Assembly: GCA_027382625.1 (NCBI GenBank)
Contig: JAJKFJ010022618.1
Coordinates: 1 to 64,000 of the forward strand
Reading direction: 5' to 3'
Source: Tetmemena sp. SeJ-2015
Taxonomy: Eukaryota > Ciliophora > Spirotrichea > Sporadotrichida > Oxytrichidae
DNA: 64,000 nucleotides
Each line of letters starts with the position of its first letter. Positions within the stretch are counted from its first letter, which is position 1. The notes under the pieces are model-generated. The model was not told the origin of the DNA. It did no database searches and saw nothing but the letters and a program-made list of their open reading frames with translations. The position numbers and the translations under genes were made by a program. Below, piece after piece: positions 35,965 through 48,442 of the stretch.

Positions 35965-36729
35965 TCAATCTTTGTATTAAAATATCTGAGCCTCTATCAA
36001 TTTAATTCTCTCTAGAAGTTCGCTCTTGTCTTCAAGTTTCTTGTGTCTCTGATTATCAAAAATAAATTTCTTAAAAATTTTATTCTCTATCGTTCCATCA
36101 TCAAGCAGCTTCTTATACTGTTTTATAAAATCCTATTAGAAAGAAGAGAGACTCTAGCTTTGCTTTTCACAGTTTTAAACTTCAATTTGCAACTTATCTT
36201 TGATTTCATTTAAAACTTCTTTGAAAATGGAATTGACCACAACATTTGTACATAATCCTAGATCCTTATTCCTAAATTCTAAGTTTGTTGCAAGTTCAAG
36301 CATTGGCACTTGTATATTTGTGACTAAGTTAAATTGCTATTTATAGTCCTCCATTATTTAAAGAAAAGACTTTATCTTTTCTTAATCAAAGTTCACATAC
36401 TTTTGCTGCTGTAGCTCTATTAGCTTTTTTTCTTCCTGTTTAAGTTTGATATGGAGATTGATTATATCGTTATCTTTTTTCTTGAGTTGGTCTTTAAGTT
36501 CTTTATACTCTATTTACCAAGAATTCCCTGCGTATTTATAAAAGCAATACATGCATTGCAGTTGGCATTTTATTTGTAAATTGAATTTCTTATGCGATTC
36601 ATCAAATTCAATTTAACTCCGCTGCAAATCCGATGACACAAAAAAGTAATCTAACTTCATAGAACAATCCTGGCATTGGCTTAACAATTTAAAATCATCT
36701 GAGGTTAATGTAGTAATCTAATATCCCAT
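35965..36729 (-). CDS. Type D double-CxxC coiled-coil protein, intact
   Basis: 254 residues, ATG at 36729 (MGYQITTLTSDD) to TGA 35965-35967. Pairs CQDC and CMYC; coiled coil LKDQLKKKDNDI onwards; PMLELATNLEFRNK; LLDDGTIENK; tail LLERIKLIEAQIFQYKD. Best reference for type D. Gln codons include many TAA and TAG. Confidence 0.88.
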
Positions 36730-37146
36730 TTCAATTTTTTAATTTAATAGCAGAGAATCTAAATACAATTATAATTCAATTTATCAAAATTATAGAAAAA
36801 ATTAAATAATTTTACATTAAAACAAATAATTTAATTACAGATTAAATATAAAATAAATGAATTCATTCAAATTATTATATTAAATTTAAGAAAATAAAAT
36901 ATATTTTTTTTAACTCATTTGTTCATATCTCTATCAAATTAAATTAGTCGTGTCATAATGAAAGTTTGATTTTTGCATTTTAAATTATTTTATACAAAGA
37001 TTAAAAGAATAATAAATATATTCAATTAACTTTCATTTAAATACTTGAGTAGCAAAAAATAACTGATTAATGCAAGAATAGCACTTAAAAATATTGGAGA
37101 CTCTGTAATAAAACTATTTAAAATACTTATGAAAATTAATTCATGA
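36730..37146. other. AT-rich spacer
   Basis: No feature recognised. Confidence 0.5.
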
Positions 37147-37939
37147 TCAAATAAAGCTCTTCTCAATCTAGTCCCTGATCAATTTTGATCTCTGTTGCAG
37201 CTCTTTCTTATCTTGGATGCCTGTTTCAACTCCATGCTCCCCAATAATCTTTTTGATAAGGTGCTCGTTGAGGAGACCACTCTCAATGTCACCTTAAAAC
37301 GCCTCTCTGATTTTGCTTTCTACATCCTCAAGCTTCTTGAATTTCTATTCACTAGTTTCGATATCAGCAGCAATAAATTTGTCAAACTCATCCTAAGTGC
37401 TTTATGAAAACATCCATGCTTGATTCGTTGTACAAACTTTGTGCGTTATCAAAAGGCGACTTGAGTTTCATTATCATTTCTTGGAGCTCACTTGGCATTG
37501 GTGTCTACTCCTAGCAAACTTCCTCAATTCTCTCTGCAAAGTTCTTGAAAACTGTTTGGTGCTCCACCACCTAGTTCAAATTCATTTTCTTAGCAAAGGC
37601 AAACAAAATCTCCTGCTCTTTAAGTTGATTCTTAGTTGTTTCAAGTTCTTTTTCTAGGTCTGCTTTCTATTGCTTGAGCAACGCAACGTCCTTGATGAGG
37701 TCATGCTTTTCTTTATTGGCAGCCAAAGGGCCTTTTGGTGGACAGTCAGAGCACAAGTACTGTATTTATTGGTTGACTTGGATAAGCTTTGCAGAGGACC
37801 AGAGGTCTAGTTCTTGGAGAGTTTCTGCAGAGTAAGTTAGGAGGTGGATGTTCACTTTGTTAAGTTTGATGGCGCACTTGTTGCAAAATTAGTCACCTCT
37901 GAGGAAGATATTATCCAAAGTCATCTTGATGTTTTCCAT
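37147..37939 (-). pseudogene. A-like copy with one +1 frameshift
   Basis: ATG at 37939 (MENIKMTLDNIFL), CNKC and CSDC pairs, LDLWSSAKLIQ, coiled coil, KNFAERIEEVC helix, all open. At the TTT run 37,401-37,403 one base is extra, giving two TGAs at once; restoring the frame there reads cleanly through DEFDKFIAADIE to the tail KLIRDQIEKSFI and TGA 37147-37149. Length 793 instead of 792. A single homopolymer miscall would explain it. Moderately GC-richer than neighbours. Confidence 0.75.
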
Positions 37940-38010
37940 TTTACTTTTTTAGTTTTATAATTATAACTTTTAAACGATATTGGGATTTATTTAGCTATTT
38001 TTGTTGGGCT

Positions 38011-38018
38011 GAATATTC
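38011..38018. promoter_or_regulatory. Upstream GAATATTC palindrome
   Basis: 72 bases upstream of the ATG at 37939, context CTGAATATTCAAAT. Confidence 0.5.
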
Positions 38019-38239
38019 AAATTATTAAAAATATTAAATGAGATTTATAACTTATGTCTTCTAATCGGCATTTTAATTTTATTTTAATTATAAATTCAAA
38101 TAAATAGATTAATAAGATTAGTTAGCAAGTAATTTACTTTTTAAATTATAGCCTCGATTTAGTATTTATTTAGGATTAAATTAGAAGATTAAGATCCATT
38201 ATATTACCAATCTTTAATAAAAATAGTATTAAACACATA

Positions 38240-38520
38240 TTTGTCAGCAAAAGAAAAATTTAATTTGTGCCTCTCCCTTCAGAATTATCAGAAAAAGGAG
38301 GATTTCGGGCTTGGGTTAATTATTATAATGTAGAGGTTTTGTTGTACTATTAAAGATATATATCCTGTCTGATCGCTGATCATTGAATTATTCAAACTCG
38401 TTTATAATGAGCAATCGTTCTCAGATCCAAATGTTCCTTCCTTCAGATATAAGCTATATTTGATCTATAGGTCTCAGCTTTCAATACTCATTTAATACTT
38501 TCCATCTTTACTTCAAATCT
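38240..38520 (-). pseudogene. Non-array coding fragment with one TGA
   Basis: One frame is open for about 80 codons except for a single TGA: KLRPIDQIQLISEGRNIWI, stop, ERLLIINEFEQFNDQR, SDRIYIFNSTTKPLHYNN, then a TGA near 38,240. Local composition is less AT-rich than the flanks. Not a family member and not recognised. Confidence 0.4.
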
Positions 38521-38951
38521 TAATCTTAAATTTAAAATATAATCGTCAATAAAAAATTAAAACCCTACTTAGGATGACGAATTTATTAGGCTTATTTCTT
38601 TGTCTAGAGAAACTCGGTCTGAAAAGTTTAAAGAAAAAATTTATATCAAGCTAAAGTTATTACAATTTATTGCTAAAATATCAACACTCATGAATTTAGC
38701 TTATTTAACGCAAAATTATTTAAAAGCAATTACTTCAAAACAATCTTATACAATTTTAAATACTTTAAAGTACAAGAAATGCATTAACTTTTTTATCTTT
38801 TCAAACTCACTCTATTAATTTAATTGTTTCTAAAGAAGCAAGAGAAGAACAAAAAATTAGCAAATGAATATTATTAATAATTAATTATAAAATTATCTTT
38901 TAATTGAAATTTTCCCATAAATTTATTTTTGTTCAACATCACAATATCTTT

Positions 38952-39752
38952 TCAATCTTTAAATAACTCCTTAAAGGAATCGTACCCATTAAGTTCAGAA
39001 ATCATTTTGGCCTCAATGAATTAGATTCTTTCCAGTAACCCCTTTTTTTGCAAGTATTTTTTGTCTCTTTGATTTTCATGTATAAAATTAAGCACACTTT
39101 GCTCTGAAATAGTCCCATCTTCGATTTATTTACTGTAACTTGCTATAAATTTGTTTTGAATTTAAGTTAGCTCTTGATTCTAGCTTTTAGTCTTTTCAAC
39201 TTCCTTGGTCATAGTCTCTTTTATCTGATCAATAATCTCTTTTAAGATGAAATTTTTAACTCTGAAGGAAAAACTCTCTTGCATCATAGTCTGGAAAGAG
39301 GTTTAATTAACCAGATCGAGCATAGGAAATTGAATATCAATGATCTCTTTAAACTATCGATTGCAATCTTCTAAGATTTTAAGATAAGAAGTTATTTATT
39401 TCTCACTCAATTTGTCTTTGAAAATAACTTCTCATTCCTCTTTTTCTAAAGCATTTTATTAGATTGTAGATTTAAGGCTTTATATTTCATTATCCTTCTA
39501 TTTGAGTTGCTCATTTAGTTTCTAGTTTTCTTACTAAGTGAGTTTAAATTTTGATTAGTCTGAGCATGAGTCACAATTGAATTGGAGTAACAATTCTTGC
39601 TGATAATTGTCTGTAAACACATCATATGTTAGTTTAACACTGCAGGATGAGGAGTCTATATGAAAAAACTTGGGGAGGACTGACCCACATGTCGAGCACT
39701 CTAATTCTACCTCCCCGAAACCGGATTAAACTAAAACTTTGAGATCCTTCAT
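38952..39752 (-). pseudogene. Type D relative with a single in-frame TGA
   Basis: Open for 266 codons from ATG at 39752 to TGA 38952-38954, except one TGA at 39432-39434 inside the coiled coil (after EKEE). Pairs CSTC and CDSC. The DGTISEQ and LLERIQFIEAKM signatures place it with type D; about 12 extra residues follow the usual end. Divergent from the 32.7-36.7 kb cluster. Confidence 0.75.
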
Positions 39753-40338
39753 TAAAATCAATGGTGATTAAATATGTAATAAAAAATAGAGGTTAAGTTT
39801 TAATTACTTAAAATAAATATTATAAAATAAAGTTCGTATTTTCAATAAAGATTTCTCTTCAAATTTAATAAATTTAACTTAAATATCTTAATTAAAAATA
39901 TTAATATCATTAAATCATGATATGTAGGTTTTTACTTTAAATTAATTAATGATGTCTTAATCACAAATAAAAAAGGAAAGCTTCAAGCCCTTATAAAAAT
40001 GATTTTACCAAGGTAAACCTTAAAATGAGATGAGTTTGCTATTTATTTCAGACATAAAAATCTGAACTAATCTGCTGAATAAATTATTTATGAGTTTTTA
40101 GGTTAAGTTCTTACTGTTTTTAATTATGAAGAACTTAATTTCATCTAATTAGGAGAATTACATAATAATTAAGGCATTATAAAGATTTTTTAATTATTGC
40201 CCTATCTAGATCATAAATTTTTATCTTAATTGTATTTAATTACACCTCTAATTTAAATTTAAGAGTATAATATTTTTATATTAAATATATAAGATATATA
40301 AGAAAAAATGAGTTTTTTAAACTTAAACTTTAATAAAT
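39753..40338. other. AT-rich spacer
   Basis: No feature recognised. Confidence 0.5.
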
Positions 40339-41121
40339 TCATGTGAAGCTTTAATTAATTTACTCTCTAATAAGCTTTGATCTTTCAAGCAGTTCTTTCA
40401 TCTTTTGAATTTGAGTGAGTTGAGCAGCATCGTCTATGAATTTTTTGAGAGCAGATTCATTGACCAATCCATTTTCAAAATCATCTGAGAATACTTGCTT
40501 TAACTCTTTTTGCATTTCTTTCAATCTCTAGGCTTTTAATTCAGCTTCTTTAATCTTAATATCAACAAAGTGATCGAATTTATTTAATTACTCTTGGAAG
40601 AAACTTTCACCTAAAACTTCTTCTAAAATTCGTTAAGAGACATATGCAGGATTCCCCAATTAATTAACTAGCTCCTCATTCTTCTATTCTTTCTTCTCTT
40701 ACTTTGATAGCAGTGATTAAAGTTCCAGCGATAGATCTTTAAGAACTCTTAAATGCTTACAGACTGTATCAATTTTGAATGAATTTGCAATTACTATTAT
40801 GTTCTCTTGCTCTTTAAGTTTTGCTTAAGATTAATAAAGTTCTCTCTCAAGCCTTTAATTACTTTTCTAAAGTCATTCTAAGGAATCAATTTCGTTCCTC
40901 TAATTAAAATATTTTTCTTTAAAGCAGCATTCTTAACATATTATGTCAAAATCCACATTGAAATTGATGCTGTTTTGAAATGAAACCTAAAAGTTTGATT
41001 AAGAAGGAATCAGTCTCTTTTAAATCAAAACATTTATCGTGCTCATCGGAACTTTGCATTTGCAACATTTTCTTTCTCCATTGAAAAGGTCCAAGTCAAA
41101 AGACACTTTCTTCTAATACAT
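40339..41121 (-). pseudogene. Type E copy 1 with a single in-frame TGA
   Basis: ATG at 41121 to TGA 40339-40341, 261 codons, one TGA at 40873-40875 shortly after the second Cys pair. Pairs CCKC and CQEC. Otherwise colinear with the intact E copies: VCKHLRVLKDLSLELQ, LVNQLGNPAYV, FENGLVNESALKKF, tail LLERSKLIREQINQSFT. Type E has a shorter linker motif and a Leu-rich mid helix in place of VFKNLSERFEE. Confidence 0.75.
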
Positions 41122-41451
41122 GTTTACAAAAGTAAGATTATATTTATAATTTAAATTATAAATTAATCGTTAAATACTTCAGATATTTAAATATTCAGAA
41201 TATAAATTGGTATAAAGCTGATTTAATTTAGGATAATAAGTTTATTATCATCAATAAATAGAAGAATTATAATTTATTATAAGAATGAATATATATTTTA
41301 ATGTTGAAAATTTATAAATAAAACTTAATAGATTAAATTATAGCTTAAGTTATTAAATTTTATCTATGATGCTAAAAAATTCATAAAAAAAGATTAATTA
41401 TTTTTAATCAATTTATTTATTTTAATTTTATAATTAACACTAAAAAATGCT

Positions 41452-42188
41452 TCAAAAGGTAGTATCTATTTTATCTCTAATAAGCTTAGGTCTTTTAAGT
41501 AATTCTTTCAACTTTTAATTAGTGTTTGAAGTGATTCTTTAGATTATGTCTTCTTCATTCACTCCAATCTCATAATCTTATTCAAACACTTGCCTTAACC
41601 TTATTTGTATTTCTTGCAATTTTTGGGCCTTGGACTCTGCTTCCTTCACTTTATTTTAATATTGTGGCCTAATCAATTTCACCGATCATGAAAGAGGTCT
41701 CTTAAAATTTCTATACAAATTGCTTAAGAGATATTTTAAAGGACTCTCTAGCTATTTAATGAGCTTCACTTTTTCTAAATATGGCTTTTTTTATATGATT
41801 ATAGTAATTCAAGTTCAATGAGAGTTCCTTTAAAATCTTTAAATGCTTCTACACAATGTCAATATTCATAATCTAGCTATTAAATCTTCTAGGGCTTTAA
41901 CTGAGCCTAATAATCTATGAGCTGCTGTTATAATTTTTCTTTTTGAAATTTGACTTCTTCCAGCTTTTGTTTAGGAGATCATATGCTATTTAACTCCTTT
42001 AAATAGCAGCTTTCAAATAAGAACGCATATTTGCATTGGAAATTTATGCTTTAATTTTTCTCTAATTGTCGAGGGCTTCCCACTTCTTAGCTGAGGAATT
42101 TTATATAGAAATATAGATCTTGTTTAACTTCACGTGTAGCATTTACTACAATTTGTTTCGCCAATTAAAGTATCAAAGTGAAAAGGCA
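41452..42188 (-). pseudogene. Type E copy 2, multiply frameshifted
   Basis: ATG at 42188 with CSKC, then an immediate frameshift in the zinc module. Recognisable pieces follow in changing frames: NIDIVQKHLKILKELSL, LLKRPKLIRDKI and the stop at 41452-41454. The second Cys pair is not readable. It is shorter than the intact E copies and the most decayed of them. Confidence 0.7.
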
Positions 42189-42868
42189 TAACTGAAATAA
42201 ACATCATATTTATATATTAATATCAATTTTAATGATTAGTTAATTTAAATGAGTTCTCAATATTCCTAAAAATGCCAATTTTTTTTAATTATTTAAAAAA
42301 ATAAATATGAGAAATGGTGGCTGTCATATTGTCTTAAATATTATACTAATTACACCATTAGAGATAGTTTGCTATGGGAAGCACTTTAAATTATTGATGA
42401 TTATAAATGAGGAACCTAAGCTCAGTTATATAAGTGATTCAAGTGCTACTAATTAGAGATCATATTTAAATAATTAAAGCAAAAAAAAAATCTAAATTTT
42501 TATTGGATATCAATCAAACTACAACTTAATCAAGTTACCTTGGTTCAAAGATGAACTTTACTGTAAACCTTAATACTAATTTTCTCACATTAAGATTGTT
42601 CCGTATCTTGGAATTATTGCATATTTTTTATGTATTATATAAGATTTTATAAAAGATATTTTTTAAAAAATTTTAATATCTATAAAGTAATCACTTTTTT
42701 GTATCACTTATCATTATTTTCTTCCTACCAAATATAAATTATTCTTTTCCTTAGAAATAAATTGAACCTTTTTAATTAGTGATTTATAAAAATTTTCGTT
42801 ACATATCATTTTTGAATAAATTATAAAAGTTATAAGAATAGTTATTTTAATCTTTATACTTAATTAAT
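42189..42868. other. AT-rich spacer
   Basis: No feature recognised. Confidence 0.5.
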
Positions 42869-43648
42869 TCATGTGAAGCTTGAATTGATTTGTTCTCTAA
42901 CAATTTTTGATCTTTACAGCAGTTCCTTCATCTTTTTAATTTGATCGAATTAAGCATGGTCATCTATGATTTTCTTTAGAACTGTATCATCAACCAATCC
43001 ATTTTCAAAATCATTTGAGAATGCTTATCTAAATTCCTTCTGCATTTCTTGCAATCTTAAAGCTTTGGATTCCGCTTCTTTAACTTTGAGTTCTACAAAA
43101 TTATCGAACTCATTTAACTGTTCATGAAAAAGAACTTCGCTAAAAAGCTTTTTGAAGTTTCCTTAAGAAATGAAAGCTGGATTCCCCAATATTTGAACTA
43201 GTTCTTGATTCTTTTACTCTTTCTTTTCCTTATTTGTCAGTAGCAATTAAAGTTCAAGCGAAAGATCTTTGAGAACTCTTAAATGCTTCTAGACTGTATC
43301 TATATTCAAAGAATTTGCAATTGCTATAATATCCTCTTGTTCTTTTAATTTCGCTTTAACTTGCTTTAGCTCTTACTCAAGCTTTGCTTGGCTGTCGTTC
43401 TTTTATTTAATGATTGAATTTGCGTTCATCTAAGTTTAAACTTTTAGTTAATAGCAGGCTTCACATAGAAGGTCAAATGGCACTTTGAAAATGACGAATC
43501 TCTGCTATAGAAAACGAATGTTGAGTAAAGAGGGATCAAGCTTATCTTTAAGCAAAACATTTATTTTGTTCATGGGTGCTTTGCATTTGCTGCAAGTTCT
43601 TTAACCATTAAAAACTTCCATATCAAAAGATATCTCCTTACTATACAT
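42869..43648 (-). CDS. Type E copy 3, intact
   Basis: 259 residues, ATG at 43648 (MYSKEISFDMEVF) to TGA 42869-42871. Cys19/22 (CSKC) and Cys62/65 (CEAC). Coiled coil about residues 75-110, then the helix VQKHLRVLKDLSLELQ, FENGLVDDTVLKK and the tail LLQRSKIVREQINSSFT. Reference copy for type E. Function unknown. Confidence 0.87.
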
Positions 43649-44166
43649 TTATTAAAAAAGAAATAATATTTATATAATTTAAGGATTAAAGAAGGAAACA
43701 CTTATTAGAGAGCACTTAAATATTTAAAGAAAATTATTTTATTTCTTAAAAGAAATATAAAAAATGTTTTGATCTCTTAAATTAATATTAATTTATAAAA
43801 TCTGGCTGATCATATAAATGAAATCACATTTTTAAGTTAAAAGAGGAATTTTACAGCATAATGAAAAACATAAATCAAATATTAAAATTATGCATGACAA
43901 AAATTCTAATTTTTAAGTTGAGCTTTAATAATGATATTATGAATTACTATTTAATTTTTAAAATTTATATAAAAGTAGTTGAGGAAGGGCCGAATTATAG
44001 ATTTTAGCTTTAAATCCTTCCTTGTTTTTCTTTAAACTCTTTTAATAATGAAATTCAATCTAATTTTCAACAATTAAATTGATGATACTATAATATTTTT
44101 TTAAAAAATAAATTAATTAAAAATTTATTCTATGCTTCATAATTTTTAACTTAAGTTATAATTAAT
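43649..44166. other. AT-rich spacer
   Basis: No feature recognised; a degenerate aaatattt element about 70 bases upstream of 43,648 may be this gene's version of the shared motif. Confidence 0.45.
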
Positions 44167-44946
44167 TCACTTGAAGCTTTAATTGATTTACTCTCTAATA
44201 AGCTTTGATCTTTCAAGCAGTTCTTTCATCTTATGAATAAGAGTGGCTTGGGCAGCATCGTCTATGAATCTTTTGAGAGAAGTATCATTAACCAATCCAT
44301 TTTCAAAATCTTTTGAGAATGCTTGCTTTAACTCTTTTTACATTTCTTTCAGTCTAAAAGCTTTTGATTCTGCTTCAGTAACTTTAATTTCAACATAGCT
44401 ATCGAATTTATTTAATTGATTATGGAAGAGACCTTCACTGAACAACGTTGGGAAAATATTTGAAGTAAAATATTCAGGATTCCCCAATTTATTAACTAGC
44501 TCCTCATTCTTCTATTCTTTCTTCTCTTAGTTTGATAGCAGTGATTAAAGTTCCAGCATAAGATCTTTGAGAACTCTCAAATACTTCTACATTGTATCAA
44601 TTCTCAATAAATTTGCAATTGCTATAATGTCTTCTTGCTCTTTAAGTTTTGCTTTAACTTCTATTAGCTCTTTCTAAAGCTTTTAATTGCCTTCATTAAT
44701 TTCTTTTAGAAATGGTAAAGAGTTCTTCTATATTTAAATTTCCCCTTCATAGCAAGCTTAACATACAAGGTCAAACGCCACATTAAAATTGATTTTCTTT
44801 TGATAAGAATACTGAACATTTTGCAAAGAGGCATCAAACTTATCTTAAAGTAAAACATTTATCTATCTCGCCTGTGCTCTACATTTGCTGCAAGTTCTTT
44901 CACCATTGAAAATATCAAAATCAAAAGATATTTTTTCTTTAAACAT
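44167..44946 (-). CDS. Type E copy 4, intact
   Basis: 259 residues, ATG at 44946 (MFKEKISFDFDIF) to TGA 44167-44169. Pairs CSKC and CQAC. Very close to copies 1 and 3 in the C-terminal half (LLERSKLIREQINQSFK). Mid helix reads MQKYLRVLKDLMLELQ. Upstream, aaatattc lies about 65 bases before the ATG. Confidence 0.87.
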
Positions 44947-45524
44947 GACGACTTTAAAATAAATTATATATATTTGAATTATGAATCGAACATCTAAAAT
45001 AGCAAGTTTTAAATATTCTGAGGATATAAATATTAAATATAATAATTTAGGATAATAAAATTACTATGATCTAATAATAGAAGTGCTGTAATTTAGAGGA
45101 TTTGGCCTATCAAAGTGCGTGAAATTTTATATTTTAAAAGATATAAGAGAATTTAATAATATTGAAATAGCTTAATAAAGATAAAGATTTATTCAGTAAG
45201 AGAAAAGCGCGTGAATAAATATCGTAATTGAGAGGAGATCTTAAGTTAATTTTAAGAAGGAAATTTATAATGGATCTCGAGTTCGTTATGGAAACCACTA
45301 AGATAATTTTTTTATTTTAGCACCTCCCTTATTTATATAAAATAGTTTTAATAAATCAAAGTTTTGATAAATTTATTAATTCACCATAATTAAAAATATC
45401 TGCTTGTAAAATTGAGTTAAGACTCTTTAGTTGATGATTTTATCTACATTAAATCACAAATAATTTTAGTATAAATTCTAAAATAAATTTGATGAGTTAA
45501 TTTTTAATTTTTAAAACTTAAAAT
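44947..45524. other. Spacer with a slightly GC-richer patch
   Basis: 45,190-45,330 is less AT-rich and contains a plus-strand frame MDLEFVMETTKIIF of about 60 codons. I see no support for it as a gene. Confidence 0.4.
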
Positions 45525-46306
45525 TCACTTAAAGCTAGAATTAATTTACTCTCTGATAAGCTTAGACCTTTCGAGTAATTCTTTCAATTTTTGAATTTAT
45601 TCTACTTAAGCATGATCTCCAATTATTTTCAGTACAGTATTATCAATCAATCCATTTTCAAGATCATTTTAGAACGCTTTTATGAATTAACTTTGCAGTT
45701 CTTTCAATTTAGAGCCTTTGGATTCAGCTTCTTTAATTTTAATGTCAACATACTGATCGAATTGATTTAATTGATCATCGAAGAGACCCACACCTAAAAC
45801 CTATTCCAGAATTCTTTTGGAAAAATATGTAGGATTCCCTAAGTTTTGAACTAGCTCCTCATTCTTCAAATCTTTCTTCTCCTAATCTGACAGTAGTGAT
45901 TAAAGCTCAAGCGATAGATCTTTGAGCACTCTTAAATGCTTCTAGAGGGTATCAATATTCAAAGAATTTGCAATTGCTATTATGTTTTCTTGCTCTTTAA
46001 GTTTTGTTTTAGCTTTTTTGAGTTCTTGCTCGATCTTTTTATTGCTATCTTTTATGTTTTTGATGAAAGAGGTGGAGTGCTTCTAAATTTAAACATCTTT
46101 TTAATAGCAGGATTCACATACAATGTCAAAAGTCACATTGAAAGAGAGGTGACTGTGGTATCAAAATTTAATATCTTATAAGGATGGGTCAAACTTGTCT
46201 TAAAGTAGAACATTTACCTTTTCCATCTATTATTTGCAATTAAAATTTTCCAAACTCTCTCACATTTAAAATACCCAAAATTTAAAATTTTTTCTTTTTA
46301 AACCAT
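45525..46306 (-). pseudogene. Type E copy 5, N-terminal part in degenerate sequence
   Basis: Open from TGA 45525-45527 up through LIREQINSSFK, FENGLIDN, LQKHLRVLKDLSLELQ, the coiled coil and the second Cys pair (CESC). One TGA sits at 46161-46163, and the first Cys pair is lost. From about 46,230 the letters follow the order of copy 4 but with distorted homopolymers, ending in a CAT at 46304-46306 that would be the start. Probably a normal gene with bad base calls. Confidence 0.65.
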
Positions 46307-47870
46307 TTTTTTTTTAAAAAAGATTTAAAATTTTTTTTTATGTAAAAAGGAAAACATTTGATAAGCAAACTTTTAAAAATTCAATAAGTATTGGGAAAGG
46401 GGAGGGGGGCTGACGTTTAAATTAAATTTTTTTAAAATGATAAAAAAAAGGGTGATCAAGAATAGTTAAAAAAGGGTCCTGAAAAAGCAATATTTTGGCG
46501 ATGCTTTATTTATCATGATGTAATTTGAGTTTCTCTTTCGGATTTTCCCTCTCCATGGGTTTTTTTTAAATTTTGGATTCATCTCCCCTCCTTCTCTCTC
46601 ATTTTATTAGTAGCGATAGGTCCCATCATCTTTCTACAAGTCTTGCAAATCTTATTTCTATTTGCTGCTTTTTAGTTTTCCCTTTTTATTTTTTTGTTAG
46701 TTTTTGTAATTTTAATCATGTAGTAGCTTTTATTATAGCTTATCTTCTTCCTCAAGCCTCCTTTTTTGTTCTCTTACTTGTTCTCTTGCATTTATTGCAA
46801 CTTCTCTCGTTGCTTGAAGTTTTAAAACAAAAAGATAAGAATTTTAAACCCAAAGACAAGAAAAAAGAATGTATTATCTTTAAAAGAAAACAGAAATTTC
46901 TTTTAAAAAAGAGAATTTTAAAAAATATTTAAAAAATCAAACTTATTTTTGATTTTTTTCGGCTCCCAAGGAACCTTCTTATTAAAAAACATTCCCCTTT
47001 TTTTGTTTTTAATTTTTAAAAGACTTTTTTCTCTGAATCCCTTTAATTGTTTAATCTTATTTCTTTTCCTTTTTTATTTTTTGGGTGTGCTTAGCAAAAC
47101 CAGAAGCTTTAAATTTTTGATTGGGGCTTTTAAAAAAAGCACCCCAAATTTGTTTTTTAAGCGTATCTTTTTGGATTTTTTCAGCGAGAAAACACTTAGT
47201 GGAGGTTTTTAAAATAAGAGAAATCGTCTTATTTTTCATAAATCGGAAAATAATGGAAAACAAACGAGGGTGGAAAAATTTTATTTAAAAAAATATTAAT
47301 TTAAAGCATTTGCCAAAGTAATGACAGTTTAAAAGCTGTTTTATCTATTCTTTTCAAATTTTAAATTAATTTTTTTTCTCAAAATAAAAAAAAACTTTAA
47401 AATTTTTCTTTTTACAAAGGGGAAATTAAATTTGATTAAAACTTCTTTTTAAAATTTTTAAATTTTTTATTAATTTGTGACTTAAAAAATTTTTTAAAAA
47501 ATTGATTTTTTTAAAAAAGCTTAAAATCTTTAAAATTTTTTTTAAAGGGGCCCCTTTAGAAATTTTAAATTTGAATTTGCCCCCATTTTATTCTTATTTT
47601 GAGGTTCAATTTTAAATTTGAATTTTTTTTTTTTTTTTTTTTTTCCGGGGGGAATTTTTTTTTTAAACCCAAAATTTTTTCTAAACGGTGGGAAAGGTTT
47701 ATTTTTCCATTTCCCCTTTTTAATAAATTTAAAAAAGATTAAAATAAAAACCATGAGTATTTTTAAAAATCAATTAATTTTAAATTTTAAAAATTTTAAA
47801 TTTTAAAGAATTTTTTTTAAAAAAAATTTTTTAAATTTTAATTTATATTAAAAATTTATATAAGTGCATA
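46307..47870. other. Degenerate homopolymer-rich region with coding-like remnants
   Basis: Long runs of T, A, G and C (for example 47,620-47,650 and 47,690-47,720) look like low-quality consensus. Within it, the minus strand at 46,450-46,840 stays free of TGA for about 130 codons and encodes a charged coiled coil (REQVREQKRRLEEEDKLQQ). Minus strand 47,057-47,263 also gives a Lys-rich frame. Neither matches the array family; both are unsafe given the sequence quality. Confidence 0.45.
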
Positions 47871-48442
47871 AATAGATTTTAATATCATTTTAAATCATTT
47901 ATCTTTGGTGATATTTGCATGAACTAGATATTTATTTAAAAACCTATGTCAGAGAAATCTAATTATATTTAAAAGAATTTATTTCTTCTCTAAATTATAG
48001 TTTTTATACTTAATAGAATATGAGGTCAATAAAAATTTATCTCTTAAATAATTTTAACTAAGTTATTTTTAATATTAAGTTAATCTATATAATAATCATT
48101 TTTGCATCATTTTAAAATTAATCAATAAGCAAGTAGTATAACACTTTAAAACAATATATTTAACAATGAAAATCATTTTTACATAAAAGTTATATTGAAA
48201 ATTAGGCCTTAAAAAATCTTTGACTTAAATATCTTAATTTTAACAATAAAGTGTTGCGAATTTAACCCTCTCTAGCATTTTTATGGTCTTTTTATAAAAA
48301 TAGGTCTAAAATTTGTCGAGGGTTTATTGATTTTAAGGAGGCGTTTTTATAAATGCTCCCCATAACTTTTGCAAAAAAATATGAAAGGTTAATACTTGTG
48401 TATAAAAGAAAAATTAAGAAATTAAATTTATGAATTAAATAC
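47871..48442. other. AT-rich spacer
   Basis: No feature recognised; 48,250-48,370 is slightly less AT-rich. Confidence 0.45.

Noticed and set aside
38600..38818. Plus-strand 72-residue frame
   Set aside because: AT-rich spacer composition, no homologous copy and no ciliate-code extension of interest.
45285..45470. Plus-strand frame MDLEFVMETTKIIF
   Set aside because: About 60 codons with no conserved counterpart beside other type E copies.
46573..47806. Hydrophobic or Phe-rich standard-code frames at 46.5-47.8 kb
   Set aside because: Produced by T and A runs in poor sequence; the plus-strand frame at 46.6 kb is antisense to a more plausible charged frame.
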